A stretch of DNA of 37,147 nucleotides from Curtobacterium sp. MCPF17_052 (lineage in GTDB: Bacteria; Actinomycetota; Actinomycetes; Actinomycetales; Microbacteriaceae). Made by a program: the position numbers and the translations under genes. The DNA lies in the NCBI RefSeq assembly GCF_003234085.1, contig NZ_QKSD01000018.1:1-37147 (forward strand), read 5' to 3'. Each line of letters starts with the position of its first letter. The stretch's first letter is position 1. The notes beneath the pieces are model-generated. The model did not search any database and was not told the DNA's origin. It saw only the letters and a program-made list of their open reading frames with translations. Of the stretch, positions 1 to 8,365 are shown piece by piece.

Positions 1-312
1 TGGGTGACAGCGCGCCGAACACACCCCGCGAAGGGGTGGAGAACCAGCGGTGAGCTGCTGGTGAGCGCTGCGGGTGTTTCCCGGCTTGTGACAGTGGTTC
101 GGGGCCACCCGGGAACCGGATTGGGTCGGTTTGTCCTCGTTACCGTTCTGTGACACACCGGGTTCTCGCGGCGGGCCGTCGAACACGCGAATTCGTCGTC
201 CCGAATCCCTCTGATCAGGTCTTTTCCGTCGCAGAGGGCACCATCGAGGTGGCAGGATCGTCGAGTTCCGAGACGACGGTGTCTCCGCTGTCATCCCGAA
301 AGGCTCCATCCC
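1..312. other. Upstream region without a recognised gene
   Basis: No coding region here has a convincing start or family resemblance. Two small perfect hairpins lie close together: CACCCC/GGGGTG at 22-38 (five-base loop) and ACCAGC/GCTGGT at 43-62 (eight-base loop). They could end a gene lying left of the window. The last bases hold a plausible ribosome binding site for mntP (AAAGG near 299-303, nine bases before the ATG). MntP genes often follow a yybP-ykoY manganese riboswitch. I looked for its conserved core and did not find it, so I do not call one. Confidence 0.4.
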
Positions 313-882
313 ATGTCGTTCTGGGCCCTCTTCCTCATCGCGCTCGGTGTCTCCGCCGACGCGTTCGCCGTCGCACTCGGCAAGGGCCTGCACATGCGGC
401 GGTTCGCTGTTCGCCAGGCCGTCGTCATCGCCGTCGTGTTCGGCCTGTTCCAGGCGGTGATGCCACTGCTCGGCTGGCTCCTCGGCACGACCTTCGCGGG
501 AGCGATCGCGGACTACGACCACTGGGTGGCGTTCGGGCTGCTCACGCTCGTCGGCGGCAAGATGCTGTGGGAGGCCTTCAGCGGGCACGAGGACACCGAC
601 GAGGACACCGATCGTCTGCGCATCCGCGAACTGCTGGTGCTGGCGATCGCGACGAGCATCGACGCGCTGGCGGTCGGCATCACGCTGGCGTTCCTGCCGG
701 TGTCGATCGGGTGGGCGGTCCTGCTCATCGGCATCACGACGGCGGTGTTGAGCTTCGTCGGGGTGGCCGTCGGACGCCGCGTCGGTGCCCGCTTCGGCAA
801 GCCGGCCGAGATCGCGGGTGGTGTGGTGCTCATCCTCATCGGCGTGCAGATCGTGCTGGAGCACACCGGCGTCCTCGGCTGA
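313..882 (+). CDS. mntP: Manganese efflux pump MntP
   Basis: Predicted inner-membrane Mn(II) exporter of the MntP/YebN (DUF204) family, 189 residues, the usual length. The protein is almost entirely hydrophobic, consistent with six membrane segments. It shows the internal duplication typical of the family: a first-half motif with an Asp inside a helix (GVSADAFAVALGKG, near residues 13-26) and a matching second-half motif (ATSIDALAVGI, near residues 113-123). In the family these buried Asp residues are needed for transport. The ATG is preceded by AAAGG at good spacing. The gene stands alone, in the same direction as the unknown gene 38 bases downstream. Family assignment is firm; the manganese substrate is known for the family, not shown here. 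Confidence 0.93.
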   Translation: MSFWALFLIALGVSADAFAVALGKGLHMRRFAVRQAVVIAVVFGLFQAVMPLLGWLLGTTFAGAIADYDHWVAFGLLTLVGGKMLWEAFSGHEDTDEDTDRLRIRELLVLAIATSIDALAVGITLAFLPVSIGWAVLLIGITTAVLSFVGVAVGRRVGARFGKPAEIAGGVVLILIGVQIVLEHTGVLG

Positions 883-920
883 CACCGACGGACCGCCGGT
901 CGTGGTGAGAGGATCGCGTC

Positions 921-1619
921 GTGCTCACCGATGCCGCCATCGTCGCCGCGCTCCGAGCGGCCCACCCTCGCGACTACACGATCACCGAGGTGGAGGCGGT
1001 CGACGGTGTCGCGAGCATGGTGATCGAGCAGGCCGGTGGGCAGAAGGCGCATCTGCGGGTCCGGTTGCCCTCGACCGGGGCACCGCAGTGGTGGTTGCAC
1101 GCCCCTCCTGAGGACGCCGGGGACTGGGCGGGTCAGTTCCTCACCTGGACCGACGAAGAGGTGGACACCGACGGTCTCGGTGCAACACGTGCCAGGACGA
1201 CGATCGACGGCGCGAGTCACGTCATCGCTGAGAACTACGGGTGGCGGCTCTCCGACCAGGTCGAGCACGCCCGGCTCCACGCCCTCGCAGGCCCGTTCGG
1301 CTGGCACGACGGAGGGCGGTCGGTCGGTCCGGACGGCCCCCTGCCCGTACCCGCGGAACGGGAACTCGTGGTCGACGGTGAAGTCTTCCTCGTGTCCGTG
1401 CAGGGCACCAGCCACCAGGTCACGTGGCTCAGCGGCCCGAACGCCGGATACGGTTACGGCGGGACGCTCGGCGGCAGCCGCGGGATGAGTGCCGAGTCGA
1501 TCGAGGCTGTCGTCGCTGCCACCGTGGGCGACGACGAGCACATGCGCCGGAACATCCGCGCCTTCCTGGCGGAGATCGACCCGACCACCGGGTTCCTCCG
1601 GGACGACGACGAGACCTGA
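921..1619 (+). CDS. Unknown protein, 232 residues
   Basis: I do not recognise the family. The GTG start has an AGAGGA ribosome binding site about eight bases upstream. The protein is acidic, has no signal peptide or membrane segment, and is rich in Trp and Gly. It has a WW pair near residue 58, a Tyr/Gly-rich loop (YGYGGTLGGSRG) near residues 177-188 and a helical C-terminal tail. The composition suggests a soluble globular protein. It ends only three bases from the stop of the convergent xdhC gene, so there is no room for a terminator between them. Coding character is good: high GC at third positions and a clean reading frame. Confidence 0.75.
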   Translation: MLTDAAIVAALRAAHPRDYTITEVEAVDGVASMVIEQAGGQKAHLRVRLPSTGAPQWWLHAPPEDAGDWAGQFLTWTDEEVDTDGLGATRARTTIDGASHVIAENYGWRLSDQVEHARLHALAGPFGWHDGGRSVGPDGPLPVPAERELVVDGEVFLVSVQGTSHQVTWLSGPNAGYGYGGTLGGSRGMSAESIEAVVAATVGDDEHMRRNIRAFLAEIDPTTGFLRDDDET

Positions 1620-1622
1620 CCC

Positions 1623-2612
1623 TCAGAGGACCGGCACCTCCCGCCGGTGCACCGGCCCGTTCCCGTCGACGAGCGCGCCGCCCGGAGCACCCCGGCGGAC
1701 CGCCACCACCTCGGCCATGATCGACAGCGCCATCTCGGCAGGGGTCTCCGCCCCGATGTCCAGACCGATCGGGGACCGCAGCCGCTCGGTGTCCGGCGTC
1801 CCGAGCGCGCGCAGTACTGCCATCCGCCGCTCGTGCGTCGACCGGGACCCCATCGCTCCGACGTACCCGGCGCCCCGACGGAGCGCGAGGTCGAGCACCT
1901 CGGCGTCGAACCGGTCGTCATGCGTGAGCACGATGACGACGGTGTCCGGTCCGATCGCGGTGTCGGCGAGGACCCGCGGCGGCCACCCGACGACACGTTC
2001 CTGCGCCGCCGGGAACCGCTGGTCGGTGAGGAACACCGGCCTCGGGTCGACGACGGTCACCGCGTAGCCGAGCATCGCCGCCGTGTTGGTCACGGCGACG
2101 GTGAACTCGACCGCGCCGACGACGATGCACCGCGCCCGGCCGCCGGCGTACTCGGTGAAGACGCGGGTGCGGCAGCCGTCCGACGCCGTCACCACGGTGC
2201 CGAGCGAGGCACCGTCCAGGGACAGGCCGAGCGAGGTCGGCGCTCCGGCAGCGGCGGCACGGAGCGCGTCGACCACGACGGCGTCGGTCGGCAGGACGCG
2301 GTGCACGAGCACCTCGACCCGGCCCCCGCACCGCGGACCCGGCGCCCAGTCGGCCAGGGGGTCGGACGGGTCCTCGAACCCGAAGCGTTCCAGGACGGGG
2401 ACGCCGGTCGCCAGGACCTCCTCGGCGGTGCCGTACAGCGACCCCTCGACGCATCCACCGGAGATCGTCCCGACGACCTCGCCGCCGGGCAGCACCGCCA
2501 TCGAGGTGCCGGTCCCGCTCGGTGCACTGCCCTGGACGTCGACGGCGGTCGCGACGACGACGGGGTCACCGGCCTCGAGCACGGCCAGGAGGCGCGGTGC
2601 CAGTTCGAACAT
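1623..2612 (-). CDS. xdhC: XdhC-family molybdoenzyme maturation factor
   Basis: Member of the XdhC/CoxI family, 329 residues. In characterised systems XdhC binds molybdenum cofactor, helps sulfurate it and inserts it into xanthine dehydrogenase. The N-terminal XdhC/CoxI domain carries the conserved SGGCVEG motif near residues 51-57. A Rossmann-like C-terminal domain begins near residue 161 (RCIVVGAVEF) and includes GYVGAMGS. The reading frame is open far upstream. I chose the ATG at 2612 because it shares its A with the TGA stop of the preceding dehydrogenase gene (TGATG), a translational-coupling arrangement. It is the third gene of the leftward xanthine dehydrogenase operon. This is a firm call; the exact chaperone activity is inferred from family and context. 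Confidence 0.9.
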   Translation of the reverse strand: MFELAPRLLAVLEAGDPVVVATAVDVQGSAPSGTGTSMAVLPGGEVVGTISGGCVEGSLYGTAEEVLATGVPVLERFGFEDPSDPLADWAPGPRCGGRVEVLVHRVLPTDAVVVDALRAAAAGAPTSLGLSLDGASLGTVVTASDGCRTRVFTEYAGGRARCIVVGAVEFTVAVTNTAAMLGYAVTVVDPRPVFLTDQRFPAAQERVVGWPPRVLADTAIGPDTVVIVLTHDDRFDAEVLDLALRRGAGYVGAMGSRSTHERRMAVLRALGTPDTERLRSPIGLDIGAETPAEMALSIMAEVVAVRRGAPGGALVDGNGPVHRREVPVL

Positions 2613-5440
2613 CAGGCACCTCCGGCGTCGGTCGCGTCCGCCAGCAGCGCCCACACCCGGTCGCGGGTCATCGGCAGCCGGTACGGCCGGATGCCGATCG
2701 CGTCCCGCACGGCGTTGGCGACCGCCGGGGCGACCGGGTTGTACGGGGCCTCGCTCATCGACTTCGCTCCCAGAGGTCCGAGCGGGTCGTGGGTGTCGGC
2801 GAACAGCACCTGCGTCCGCGGGACGTCCGAGATCTTCGGCACCCGGTAGGAGCGGAAGGCGTCGGTGGTGACCCGGCCGGTGTCGTCGAGCACGACCTCC
2901 TCGTACAGCGTCGACCCGATCGCCTGCGCCGCGCCGCCCTCGACCTGGCCGCGCAGCTGCTCGGGGTTGAGGACCGTGCCGGCGTCGACGGCCTGGACGC
3001 TCTGCAGGACGCGGACCTCGCCGGTCGGACGGTGCACCGCGACCCGAGCGCCGTGCACCGTGAAGGCGAGCGACCGTGGGGTGCCGTCGTGGCTGGCGTG
3101 GGCGATCAGCGGACCCTCGGCGAGGAGTTCCGCGTGTCCGACGAGTTCGTCCCCGACGCGGACCCCCTCGGGCTCGACGGCGATGGCGGGTCCGAGCACG
3201 CCCGACGCGGTCCTCGGCGTCCGGGCCGCGACGAGCGCGAGCGCGCGGGCGGTCAGGTCGTCCCGGAGTGCCTGTGCGGCGGCGTACAGCGCGCGACCGG
3301 CGACGACGACCCCGGCGGACCCGAACGCCCCGGTGTCGTGCCGGGCGGCGTCGGTGTCGGACTGGTGCACGTCGACCCGGTCGGGCGTGGTGCCGAGCGC
3401 GGTGGCGACGAGCTGCGTGTGCACGGTGGTGGTGCCGTTGCCGAACTCCGCCGTGCCGACGCCGATCCGGTACCGCCCGCCGGGCAGGAGTTCGACGGAC
3501 GTGTGTGCGTGGTGGCCCCGGGGCGGCATGGTCGCGATCGCCGCGAGGGCCATCCCGGTCCCGAACGCCCAGTCCGCGGAGCGGTTCAGCCCGGGGCCGC
3601 TCAGTTCCGGGCCGTCCATCCGGGGGACCTCGGGCAGCGGTCCGGCCAGGGCGTCCTCGACGAGGTCGAGGCACTGGTCGAGCCCGTAGCTGCCCTCCCA
3701 CCGCAGGTCGCTCTGTTCGTGCGGGTCGGTGACGACGAGCGGGTCGCCGGGCACCACGACGTTCCGCCGTCGCAGTTCGACCGGGTCGATGCCGAGTTCA
3801 CGGGCGAGGTCGTCCATGGCCGACTCGATCGCGAACACCACCTGTCCGAGCCCGTACCCGCGGAACGCCCCCGAGGGCAGGTTGTTCGTGTACACCGACT
3901 CCGCGTCGACGCGCTTCACCGGGCACCGGTACACGGCGACGGACTCACTGACGGAGTGGAACATGACGCCGATGCCGTGGTTGCCGTACGCCCCGGTGTC
4001 CATCGTCTGGTCGACGTGCAGCGCCGTGAGCGTGCCGTCCGGGTCGGCGCCGAGCCGGACCCGGACGCGCATCGGGTGCCGCGTGGGGGCGACCGTGAAC
4101 TCGTCACGTCGGCTGAACTCGAACTGCACGGTGCGGCCGGTCCGCAGTACCGCGAGGGTGACGAGGTCCTCGGTGAGCAGCTCCTGCTTGCCGCCGAACC
4201 CACCGCCCACCCGCTTGGCGACGACGCGCACCCGGGCCGGGTCCAGCGAGAAGACGCGGGCGATCTCGTCCCGCACGAGGAACGGGACCTGTGTGGCGGT
4301 CCGGAGCACGAGCCTCCCGTCCGGGTCCATCCACCCGCGGGTGGCGTGCGTCTCGAGGGCCGCGTGCGAGACACGGCCGGTGGTCCAGACACCGTCGACG
4401 GTCGCGGCCGACGCGGACAGCGCGGCCTCGACGTCGCCGGTGCCGCCGTGGAGGCTCGCCACGACGTTCCGTGCGGGCTCGCCGATCCGGTGCTCGGCCG
4501 TCGTCTTGTCGCCGTGCAGGAGCGGGGCGCCCGGTCGGCGTGCGGCGTCCGGGTCGTGCACGCTGTCGAGGACCTCGTAGTCGACGTGGACCAGGGCGCA
4601 CGCCTGCTCGGCGATCCGCACGCTGTCGGCCACGACGGCGGCGACGCGCTGGCCGCGGAACCGCAGGACCCGGTCGAGCACGCGGGTGTCGTCCGGGTCG
4701 TCGAGCCGGGACTCGTGACGGCCGGTGGAGAACAGCACGCCGGGGTCGTCCCGGTACGTCAACACGGCGTGGACGCCGGGGAGGGCCTCGGCCGCGACGG
4801 TGTCGATCGACCTGATGCGGGCGTGCGGGTGCGCGCTGCCGAGGACGGCGAGGTGCAGCAGCGCCTGGGTCCGCCGGAGCCCGTCGCCCGAGCCGGAGAG
4901 CGGGCCGTCGGGCAGGTCGAGCGTGTACTCCTCGCTGCCGGAGACGATGCGCCGGGCTGCCGGTGCCGCGACCGAGGTGCCGATCGCCGCCCCCGGTGCT
5001 GCGCAGGTGGTGTTCACGACGCCGTCGAGCGCGTCCTCGATCGCCCGGTACCCGGTGCAGCGGCAGAGGTTGCCCTTCAGCTTCCGGTGCCGGTCGGCCA
5101 GGTCGTCCTCGGTCAGCGTCGAGGCGGTGACGACGAAGCCCGCCGTGCAGAAGCCGCACTGGAACCCGGGTGCCTCGGCGAACGCCCGCTGGACGGGGTG
5201 CGGGTGCTCCGGGGTGCCGAGACCGGCGGCCGTGGTGACCGTGCTGCCCTCGAGCCGGTGCGCGGGCGTGATGCAGGAGTGCACCGGCACCTGGTCGACG
5301 AGGACCGTGCAGGCACCGCAGTCGCCGGCGTCGCAGCCCTTCTTCACCGAGGTCACGCCGTGCTCGCGGAGGAGGGTGCGGAGGACCTGGCCGGGCTGCG
5401 GAGTGACGTGCAGCGGGACGCCGTCCACCTCGAGCCTCAT
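2612..5440 (-). CDS. Xanthine dehydrogenase, fused 2Fe-2S and molybdopterin subunit
   Basis: A 942-residue protein joining two parts of the xanthine oxidase family. Residues 1 to about 150 form the iron-sulfur part: a plant-type 2Fe-2S set (Cys36, 41, 44, 56) and a second set (Cys95, Cys98, then CRC at 126-128). From about residue 180 it is a molybdopterin-binding subunit with the Gly-rich GGGFGGKQE loop near 410 and RGYGLGQ. A C-terminal SEAP (Glu near 896) sits where the catalytic Glu of the family lies (GEPP in classical enzymes). The expected reaction is oxidation of hypoxanthine/xanthine to urate in the cytoplasm. The ATG overlaps the stop of the FAD-subunit gene (ATGA), and the stop overlaps the xdhC start. 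Purine substrate is inferred from the neighbouring urate genes; related enzymes use other heterocycles or aldehydes. Confidence 0.9.
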   Translation of the reverse strand: MRLEVDGVPLHVTPQPGQVLRTLLREHGVTSVKKGCDAGDCGACTVLVDQVPVHSCITPAHRLEGSTVTTAAGLGTPEHPHPVQRAFAEAPGFQCGFCTAGFVVTASTLTEDDLADRHRKLKGNLCRCTGYRAIEDALDGVVNTTCAAPGAAIGTSVAAPAARRIVSGSEEYTLDLPDGPLSGSGDGLRRTQALLHLAVLGSAHPHARIRSIDTVAAEALPGVHAVLTYRDDPGVLFSTGRHESRLDDPDDTRVLDRVLRFRGQRVAAVVADSVRIAEQACALVHVDYEVLDSVHDPDAARRPGAPLLHGDKTTAEHRIGEPARNVVASLHGGTGDVEAALSASAATVDGVWTTGRVSHAALETHATRGWMDPDGRLVLRTATQVPFLVRDEIARVFSLDPARVRVVAKRVGGGFGGKQELLTEDLVTLAVLRTGRTVQFEFSRRDEFTVAPTRHPMRVRVRLGADPDGTLTALHVDQTMDTGAYGNHGIGVMFHSVSESVAVYRCPVKRVDAESVYTNNLPSGAFRGYGLGQVVFAIESAMDDLARELGIDPVELRRRNVVVPGDPLVVTDPHEQSDLRWEGSYGLDQCLDLVEDALAGPLPEVPRMDGPELSGPGLNRSADWAFGTGMALAAIATMPPRGHHAHTSVELLPGGRYRIGVGTAEFGNGTTTVHTQLVATALGTTPDRVDVHQSDTDAARHDTGAFGSAGVVVAGRALYAAAQALRDDLTARALALVAARTPRTASGVLGPAIAVEPEGVRVGDELVGHAELLAEGPLIAHASHDGTPRSLAFTVHGARVAVHRPTGEVRVLQSVQAVDAGTVLNPEQLRGQVEGGAAQAIGSTLYEEVVLDDTGRVTTDAFRSYRVPKISDVPRTQVLFADTHDPLGPLGAKSMSEAPYNPVAPAVANAVRDAIGIRPYRLPMTRDRVWALLADATDAGGA

Positions 5441-6279
5441 CGGGTGCCCGCCGTCGCCGCGCCCGCTGCCTCGGCCGCTTCGGCCCGGAGCTCGTGGGCG
5501 AAGACGCTGCTCACGGCCCGTCGCCACCGGGGCGATCCGTGCGGGTCGTCGTACCAGTCCGCGTCGGACCCCAGCACACGCTCGAGCGCCGCGTCCACCT
5601 GGTCGGCCGTCGGGACCACGGGCCAGCGGAACACCACCGGGCGCCGGGTCGCCGCCGTGACGACGAGCACGAAGCCCGCGGCCGACCACCGAGCGGTGAC
5701 GAGCGAGCCCGATCGACCGTGCGGACTGAGCGACACCCGGCGGAACCCGGTCGTCGCCCGGAGTGCCCGCTCGGGCAGGTCGAACGCCCGGATCACCTCG
5801 CCGTGCCGGAGGTCGAGCGTCCGCACCCCGAGCACGAGCCGCGCGACGGGGATCCGGCGCTCCCCGCCGTCGGGCGTCCACACCACCGCGGTCGCGTCGA
5901 GTGTCACGAGCAGCGCCGTCATCGCGCCCGCCGGCAGTCCGACCGCCACGTTCCCGCCCACGGTCGCCGCGTTCCACACCTTGAACGAGGCGAGCAGTGC
6001 GTTGGCGCACCGGTCCACCAGCGGCCAGGCGGTCCAGGCGGGGTCCGGCTGCACGCGGAGCAGCGCGGCGATCGTGCACGTCGCCGCGATCGTCAGCGTG
6101 CCGGGCGTCCGTTCGACGTCGGGCCAGCCGAGGGTCGTCAGGTCGACGAGCCCGGTCAGGCCGGGCTGTTCCTCGGAGAAGAGCCAGGTGCCGCCGCCGA
6201 GCGGGCGGTCACCGGGAGCGAAGGCGAGGTCGTCGCGGTGCGACGGTGTCCGCACGGTGCGGACGGAGACGAGGTCCAT
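5437..6279 (-). CDS. FAD-binding subunit of xanthine dehydrogenase
   Basis: A 280-residue CoxM/XdhB-type FAD-binding subunit, which passes electrons from the iron-sulfur clusters to FAD. Visible motifs are the N-terminal Gly-rich loop (PLGGGTWLF, near residues 27-33) and the family's ATVGGN motif at 105-110. First gene of the leftward operon. It overlaps the fused dehydrogenase gene by four bases, so the two products are probably made in equal amounts. I chose the ATG at 6279 because the protein then starts close to the FAD domain. A GTG at 6324 would add 15 low-complexity residues, and neither start has a strong ribosome binding site. The promoter must lie in 6280-6494, shared with the rightward urate operon. 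Confidence 0.87.
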   Translation of the reverse strand: MDLVSVRTVRTPSHRDDLAFAPGDRPLGGGTWLFSEEQPGLTGLVDLTTLGWPDVERTPGTLTIAATCTIAALLRVQPDPAWTAWPLVDRCANALLASFKVWNAATVGGNVAVGLPAGAMTALLVTLDATAVVWTPDGGERRIPVARLVLGVRTLDLRHGEVIRAFDLPERALRATTGFRRVSLSPHGRSGSLVTARWSAAGFVLVVTAATRRPVVFRWPVVPTADQVDAALERVLGSDADWYDDPHGSPRWRRAVSSVFAHELRAEAAEAAGAATAGTR

Positions 6280-6494
6280 GGACGGGTCCGATCGGGGCAG
6301 GGCGGCAGGGGACGACGAGCGCACCGACTCGTCGGCCGTGCGCGATCATGCCCCGGTTCCATGCCATGTCGCCACGCTAGGGAACCGGTGTTTCAGCGTC
6401 GTTACGGGGAAGCAACAGCCGGTGTCGGGTGGTGCACCGGACCCGTGACCTGCTCGACCTCTCCCCGAAACACGCGGGTGCCATCCTCCGGGAC
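6280..6494. promoter_or_regulatory. Divergent promoter region of the purine locus
   Basis: The 215 bases between the start of the xanthine dehydrogenase operon and uraD must carry both promoters. I see no strong -10/-35 pair and no long palindrome. The best small symmetric element is GGTGCACC at 6431-6438. No regulator gene is encoded in the locus itself. Confidence 0.4.
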
Positions 6495-7046
6495 ATGACC
6501 GTTCCCCCGCCCGACACCCGCGTCGCGTCGCCCGGACCCGCCGGCGACCCCGGCAGCGGCCTCGCGTTCGACCGGCTCGACGACGACGCTGCCCGGGCAC
6601 TCGTCACGTCGTGGGCCGCCGTGCCCCGGTGGGTCGACGCCGTCCTCGCCGGCCGTCCGTACGGGTCGGCGGACGCCCTCTCCACCGCGGCCGCCCGGCT
6701 CGCGCGGACCTGGACCGACGACGAGGTGGAGGCCGCCCTCGCCGGACACCCGCGGATCGGGGACCGGCCGGTGGGCGACGGGGTCGCGGCAGCAGCCTCC
6801 CGGCTGGAGCAGGCCGCCTCGGCGGACCCGGACGCGGACACCGCGGCCGCGCTCCGGGCGGGCAACGCCGCCTACGAGGCGCGCTTCGACCGGGTGTTCC
6901 TCATCCGGGCCGCCGGCAGGAGTGCCGACGAGGTGCTCGCCGAACTGCACCGCCGCCTGGATGCCGACGACACCACCGAGCGTGCCGAGGTCGCCGACCA
7001 ACTGCGGGAGATCGCCCTCCTCCGACTCGACAGGAGCGTCCGATGA
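6495..7046 (+). CDS. uraD: OHCU decarboxylase
   Basis: 2-oxo-4-hydroxy-4-carboxy-5-ureidoimidazoline decarboxylase, 183 residues. It catalyses the last step from urate to (S)-allantoin. The HPRIGD motif at residues 85-90 is the family's catalytic signature, and the C-terminal half (AYEARFDRVFLIRAAGR) is also characteristic. I chose the ATG at 6495, where a CCTCCGGGA stretch precedes it. The frame is open upstream to a GTG at 6429, but those extra residues do not look like the family. The stop overlaps the hiuH start (ATGA), so the two are translationally coupled. First gene of the rightward operon. Confidence 0.93.
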   Translation: MTVPPPDTRVASPGPAGDPGSGLAFDRLDDDAARALVTSWAAVPRWVDAVLAGRPYGSADALSTAAARLARTWTDDEVEAALAGHPRIGDRPVGDGVAAAASRLEQAASADPDADTAAALRAGNAAYEARFDRVFLIRAAGRSADEVLAELHRRLDADDTTERAEVADQLREIALLRLDRSVR

Positions 7047-7396
7047 GCCACCTCAGCACCCACGTGCTGGACACCACGAACGGCTGGCCGGCTACCGGGA
7101 TCTCCGTCTCGTTGACCGACGCCGACGGGGCGCTCGTCGCCTCCGGGCGCACCGACGGCGACGGTCGGATCAGCAGCCTCGGGCCGGACCTGCTCCCGCC
7201 GGGGGAGTGGACGCTGTCCTTCGCCACCGGCGCGTACTGGGCGGCGCTCGACACCGGGACGTTCCACCCCCGCGTCACCGTGACCATCACCGTGCCCGAG
7301 CAGCCGGACGGGCTGACACCGGACGATCCCGCCCCGCACCTGCACGTCCCCCTCCTGCTCAGTCCGTTCGCCTACTCCACCTACCGAGGGAGCTGA
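7043..7396 (+). CDS. uraH: 5-hydroxyisourate hydrolase
   Basis: Transthyretin-like HIU hydrolase of 117 residues, the standard length. It converts 5-hydroxyisourate, the urate oxidase product, to OHCU. It has the N-terminal HVLD motif (His7), the conserved His-containing strand PHLHVPLLLSP, and the C-terminal tetrapeptide YRGS at 114-117 that distinguishes hydrolases from true transthyretins. There is no signal peptide, so the enzyme is cytoplasmic. The start overlaps the uraD stop by four bases, and urate oxidase begins six bases after its stop. The gene order uraD-uraH-urate oxidase is common in actinobacteria. Very secure. Confidence 0.96.
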   Translation: MSHLSTHVLDTTNGWPATGISVSLTDADGALVASGRTDGDGRISSLGPDLLPPGEWTLSFATGAYWAALDTGTFHPRVTVTITVPEQPDGLTPDDPAPHLHVPLLLSPFAYSTYRGS

Positions 7397-7402
7397 CCCA
7401 CC

Positions 7403-8356
7403 ATGACCGACACCAGCACCGCACCCGACACCAGCACCGCCGTGCCCACCACTGTCCACCTCGGCGCCAACCAGTACGGCAAGGCCGAGGTCCGCCTGGT
7501 CCGCATCACCCGCGACACGGACCGCCACGAGATCGAGGACCTCACCGTCACGACCCAGCTGCGCGGCACGGCGCTCGTCGACTCGTACACGGACGGCGAC
7601 AACGCGAAGGTCCTGGCCACCGACAGCCAGAAGAACACCGTCTACGCCTTCGCCCGCGAGCACGGCGTGCACAGCCCGGAGGAGTTCCTGCTCCGCCTCG
7701 GCCGGCACTTCACGACCGCGTTCGACTGGTACGACGGCGCGACGCTGTCCGCCGAGCAGCACACCTGGGAACGCATCACGGTCGCCGGCCGCGAGCACGA
7801 CCACGCCTTCGTCCGGGCCGGCGCCGGCACGCGCACGGCCGTCGTGCAGGTCGACGGCGAGGACGTCCACGTGATCGCGGGCATCACCGACCTGACCGTG
7901 CTGAAGTCGACCGGCAGCGAGTTCCACGGCTTCCCCCGCGACGGGTACACGACCCTCGCCGAGACCGACGACCGGATCCTCGCGACCTCCGTGACGGCCC
8001 GCTGGCGGTACCTGCCGGACGCGGTCGCCACCGGCATCGACTACGACGCCGTGCACGCGGGGGTCCTCGCCCGGATGCTCGAGACCTTCGCCGACCTGCA
8101 CTCGCTCGCGCTGCAGCAGACCCTGTTCGCGATGGGGCGCACCGCGATCGAGGCGTTCCCGGAGATCGCCGAGGTGCGCTTCTCGATGCCGAACAAGCAC
8201 CACTTCCTGGTCGACCTGGCACCGTTCGGCCTCGACAACCCGGGCGAGGTGTTCTTCGCCGCGGACCGTCCCTACGGCCTCATCTCGGGCACGGTCGTCC
8301 GGGACGGCGTCGAGGGGGCTCCCGCAGCCTGGCTCGCGGTACCCGGCTTCGTCTGA
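7403..8356 (+). CDS. Urate oxidase (uricase)
   Basis: Cofactor-free uricase, 317 residues, oxidising urate with O2 to 5-hydroxyisourate and H2O2. The two-fold T-fold repeat is evident. Lys27 (in QYGKAEVRL) and Thr74 (in LATDSQKNT) match the catalytic Lys/Thr pair of known uricases. The C-terminal signature MPNKHHFLVDL is present. A GGGAG ribosome binding site lies at the end of uraH. The first 20 residues are low-complexity Thr/Ser/Ala before the enzyme fold begins. The peroxide product may matter for the cell; no catalase is encoded in this window. Confidence 0.96.
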   Translation: MTDTSTAPDTSTAVPTTVHLGANQYGKAEVRLVRITRDTDRHEIEDLTVTTQLRGTALVDSYTDGDNAKVLATDSQKNTVYAFAREHGVHSPEEFLLRLGRHFTTAFDWYDGATLSAEQHTWERITVAGREHDHAFVRAGAGTRTAVVQVDGEDVHVIAGITDLTVLKSTGSEFHGFPRDGYTTLAETDDRILATSVTARWRYLPDAVATGIDYDAVHAGVLARMLETFADLHSLALQQTLFAMGRTAIEAFPEIAEVRFSMPNKHHFLVDLAPFGLDNPGEVFFAADRPYGLISGTVVRDGVEGAPAAWLAVPGFV

Positions 8357-8365
8357 GGGTCGGAC

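Noticed and set aside
1..312. yybP-ykoY manganese riboswitch upstream of mntP
   Set aside because: Expected by family, but I could not find the conserved GGGGAGUA core and paired loop; the GAGAC near 270 alone is not enough.
2522..6448. 1308-codon open frame on the plus strand
   Set aside because: It is antisense to the xanthine dehydrogenase operon, whose products show intact family motifs. Its translation is Arg/Gly/Val low-complexity typical of shadow frames in high-GC DNA.
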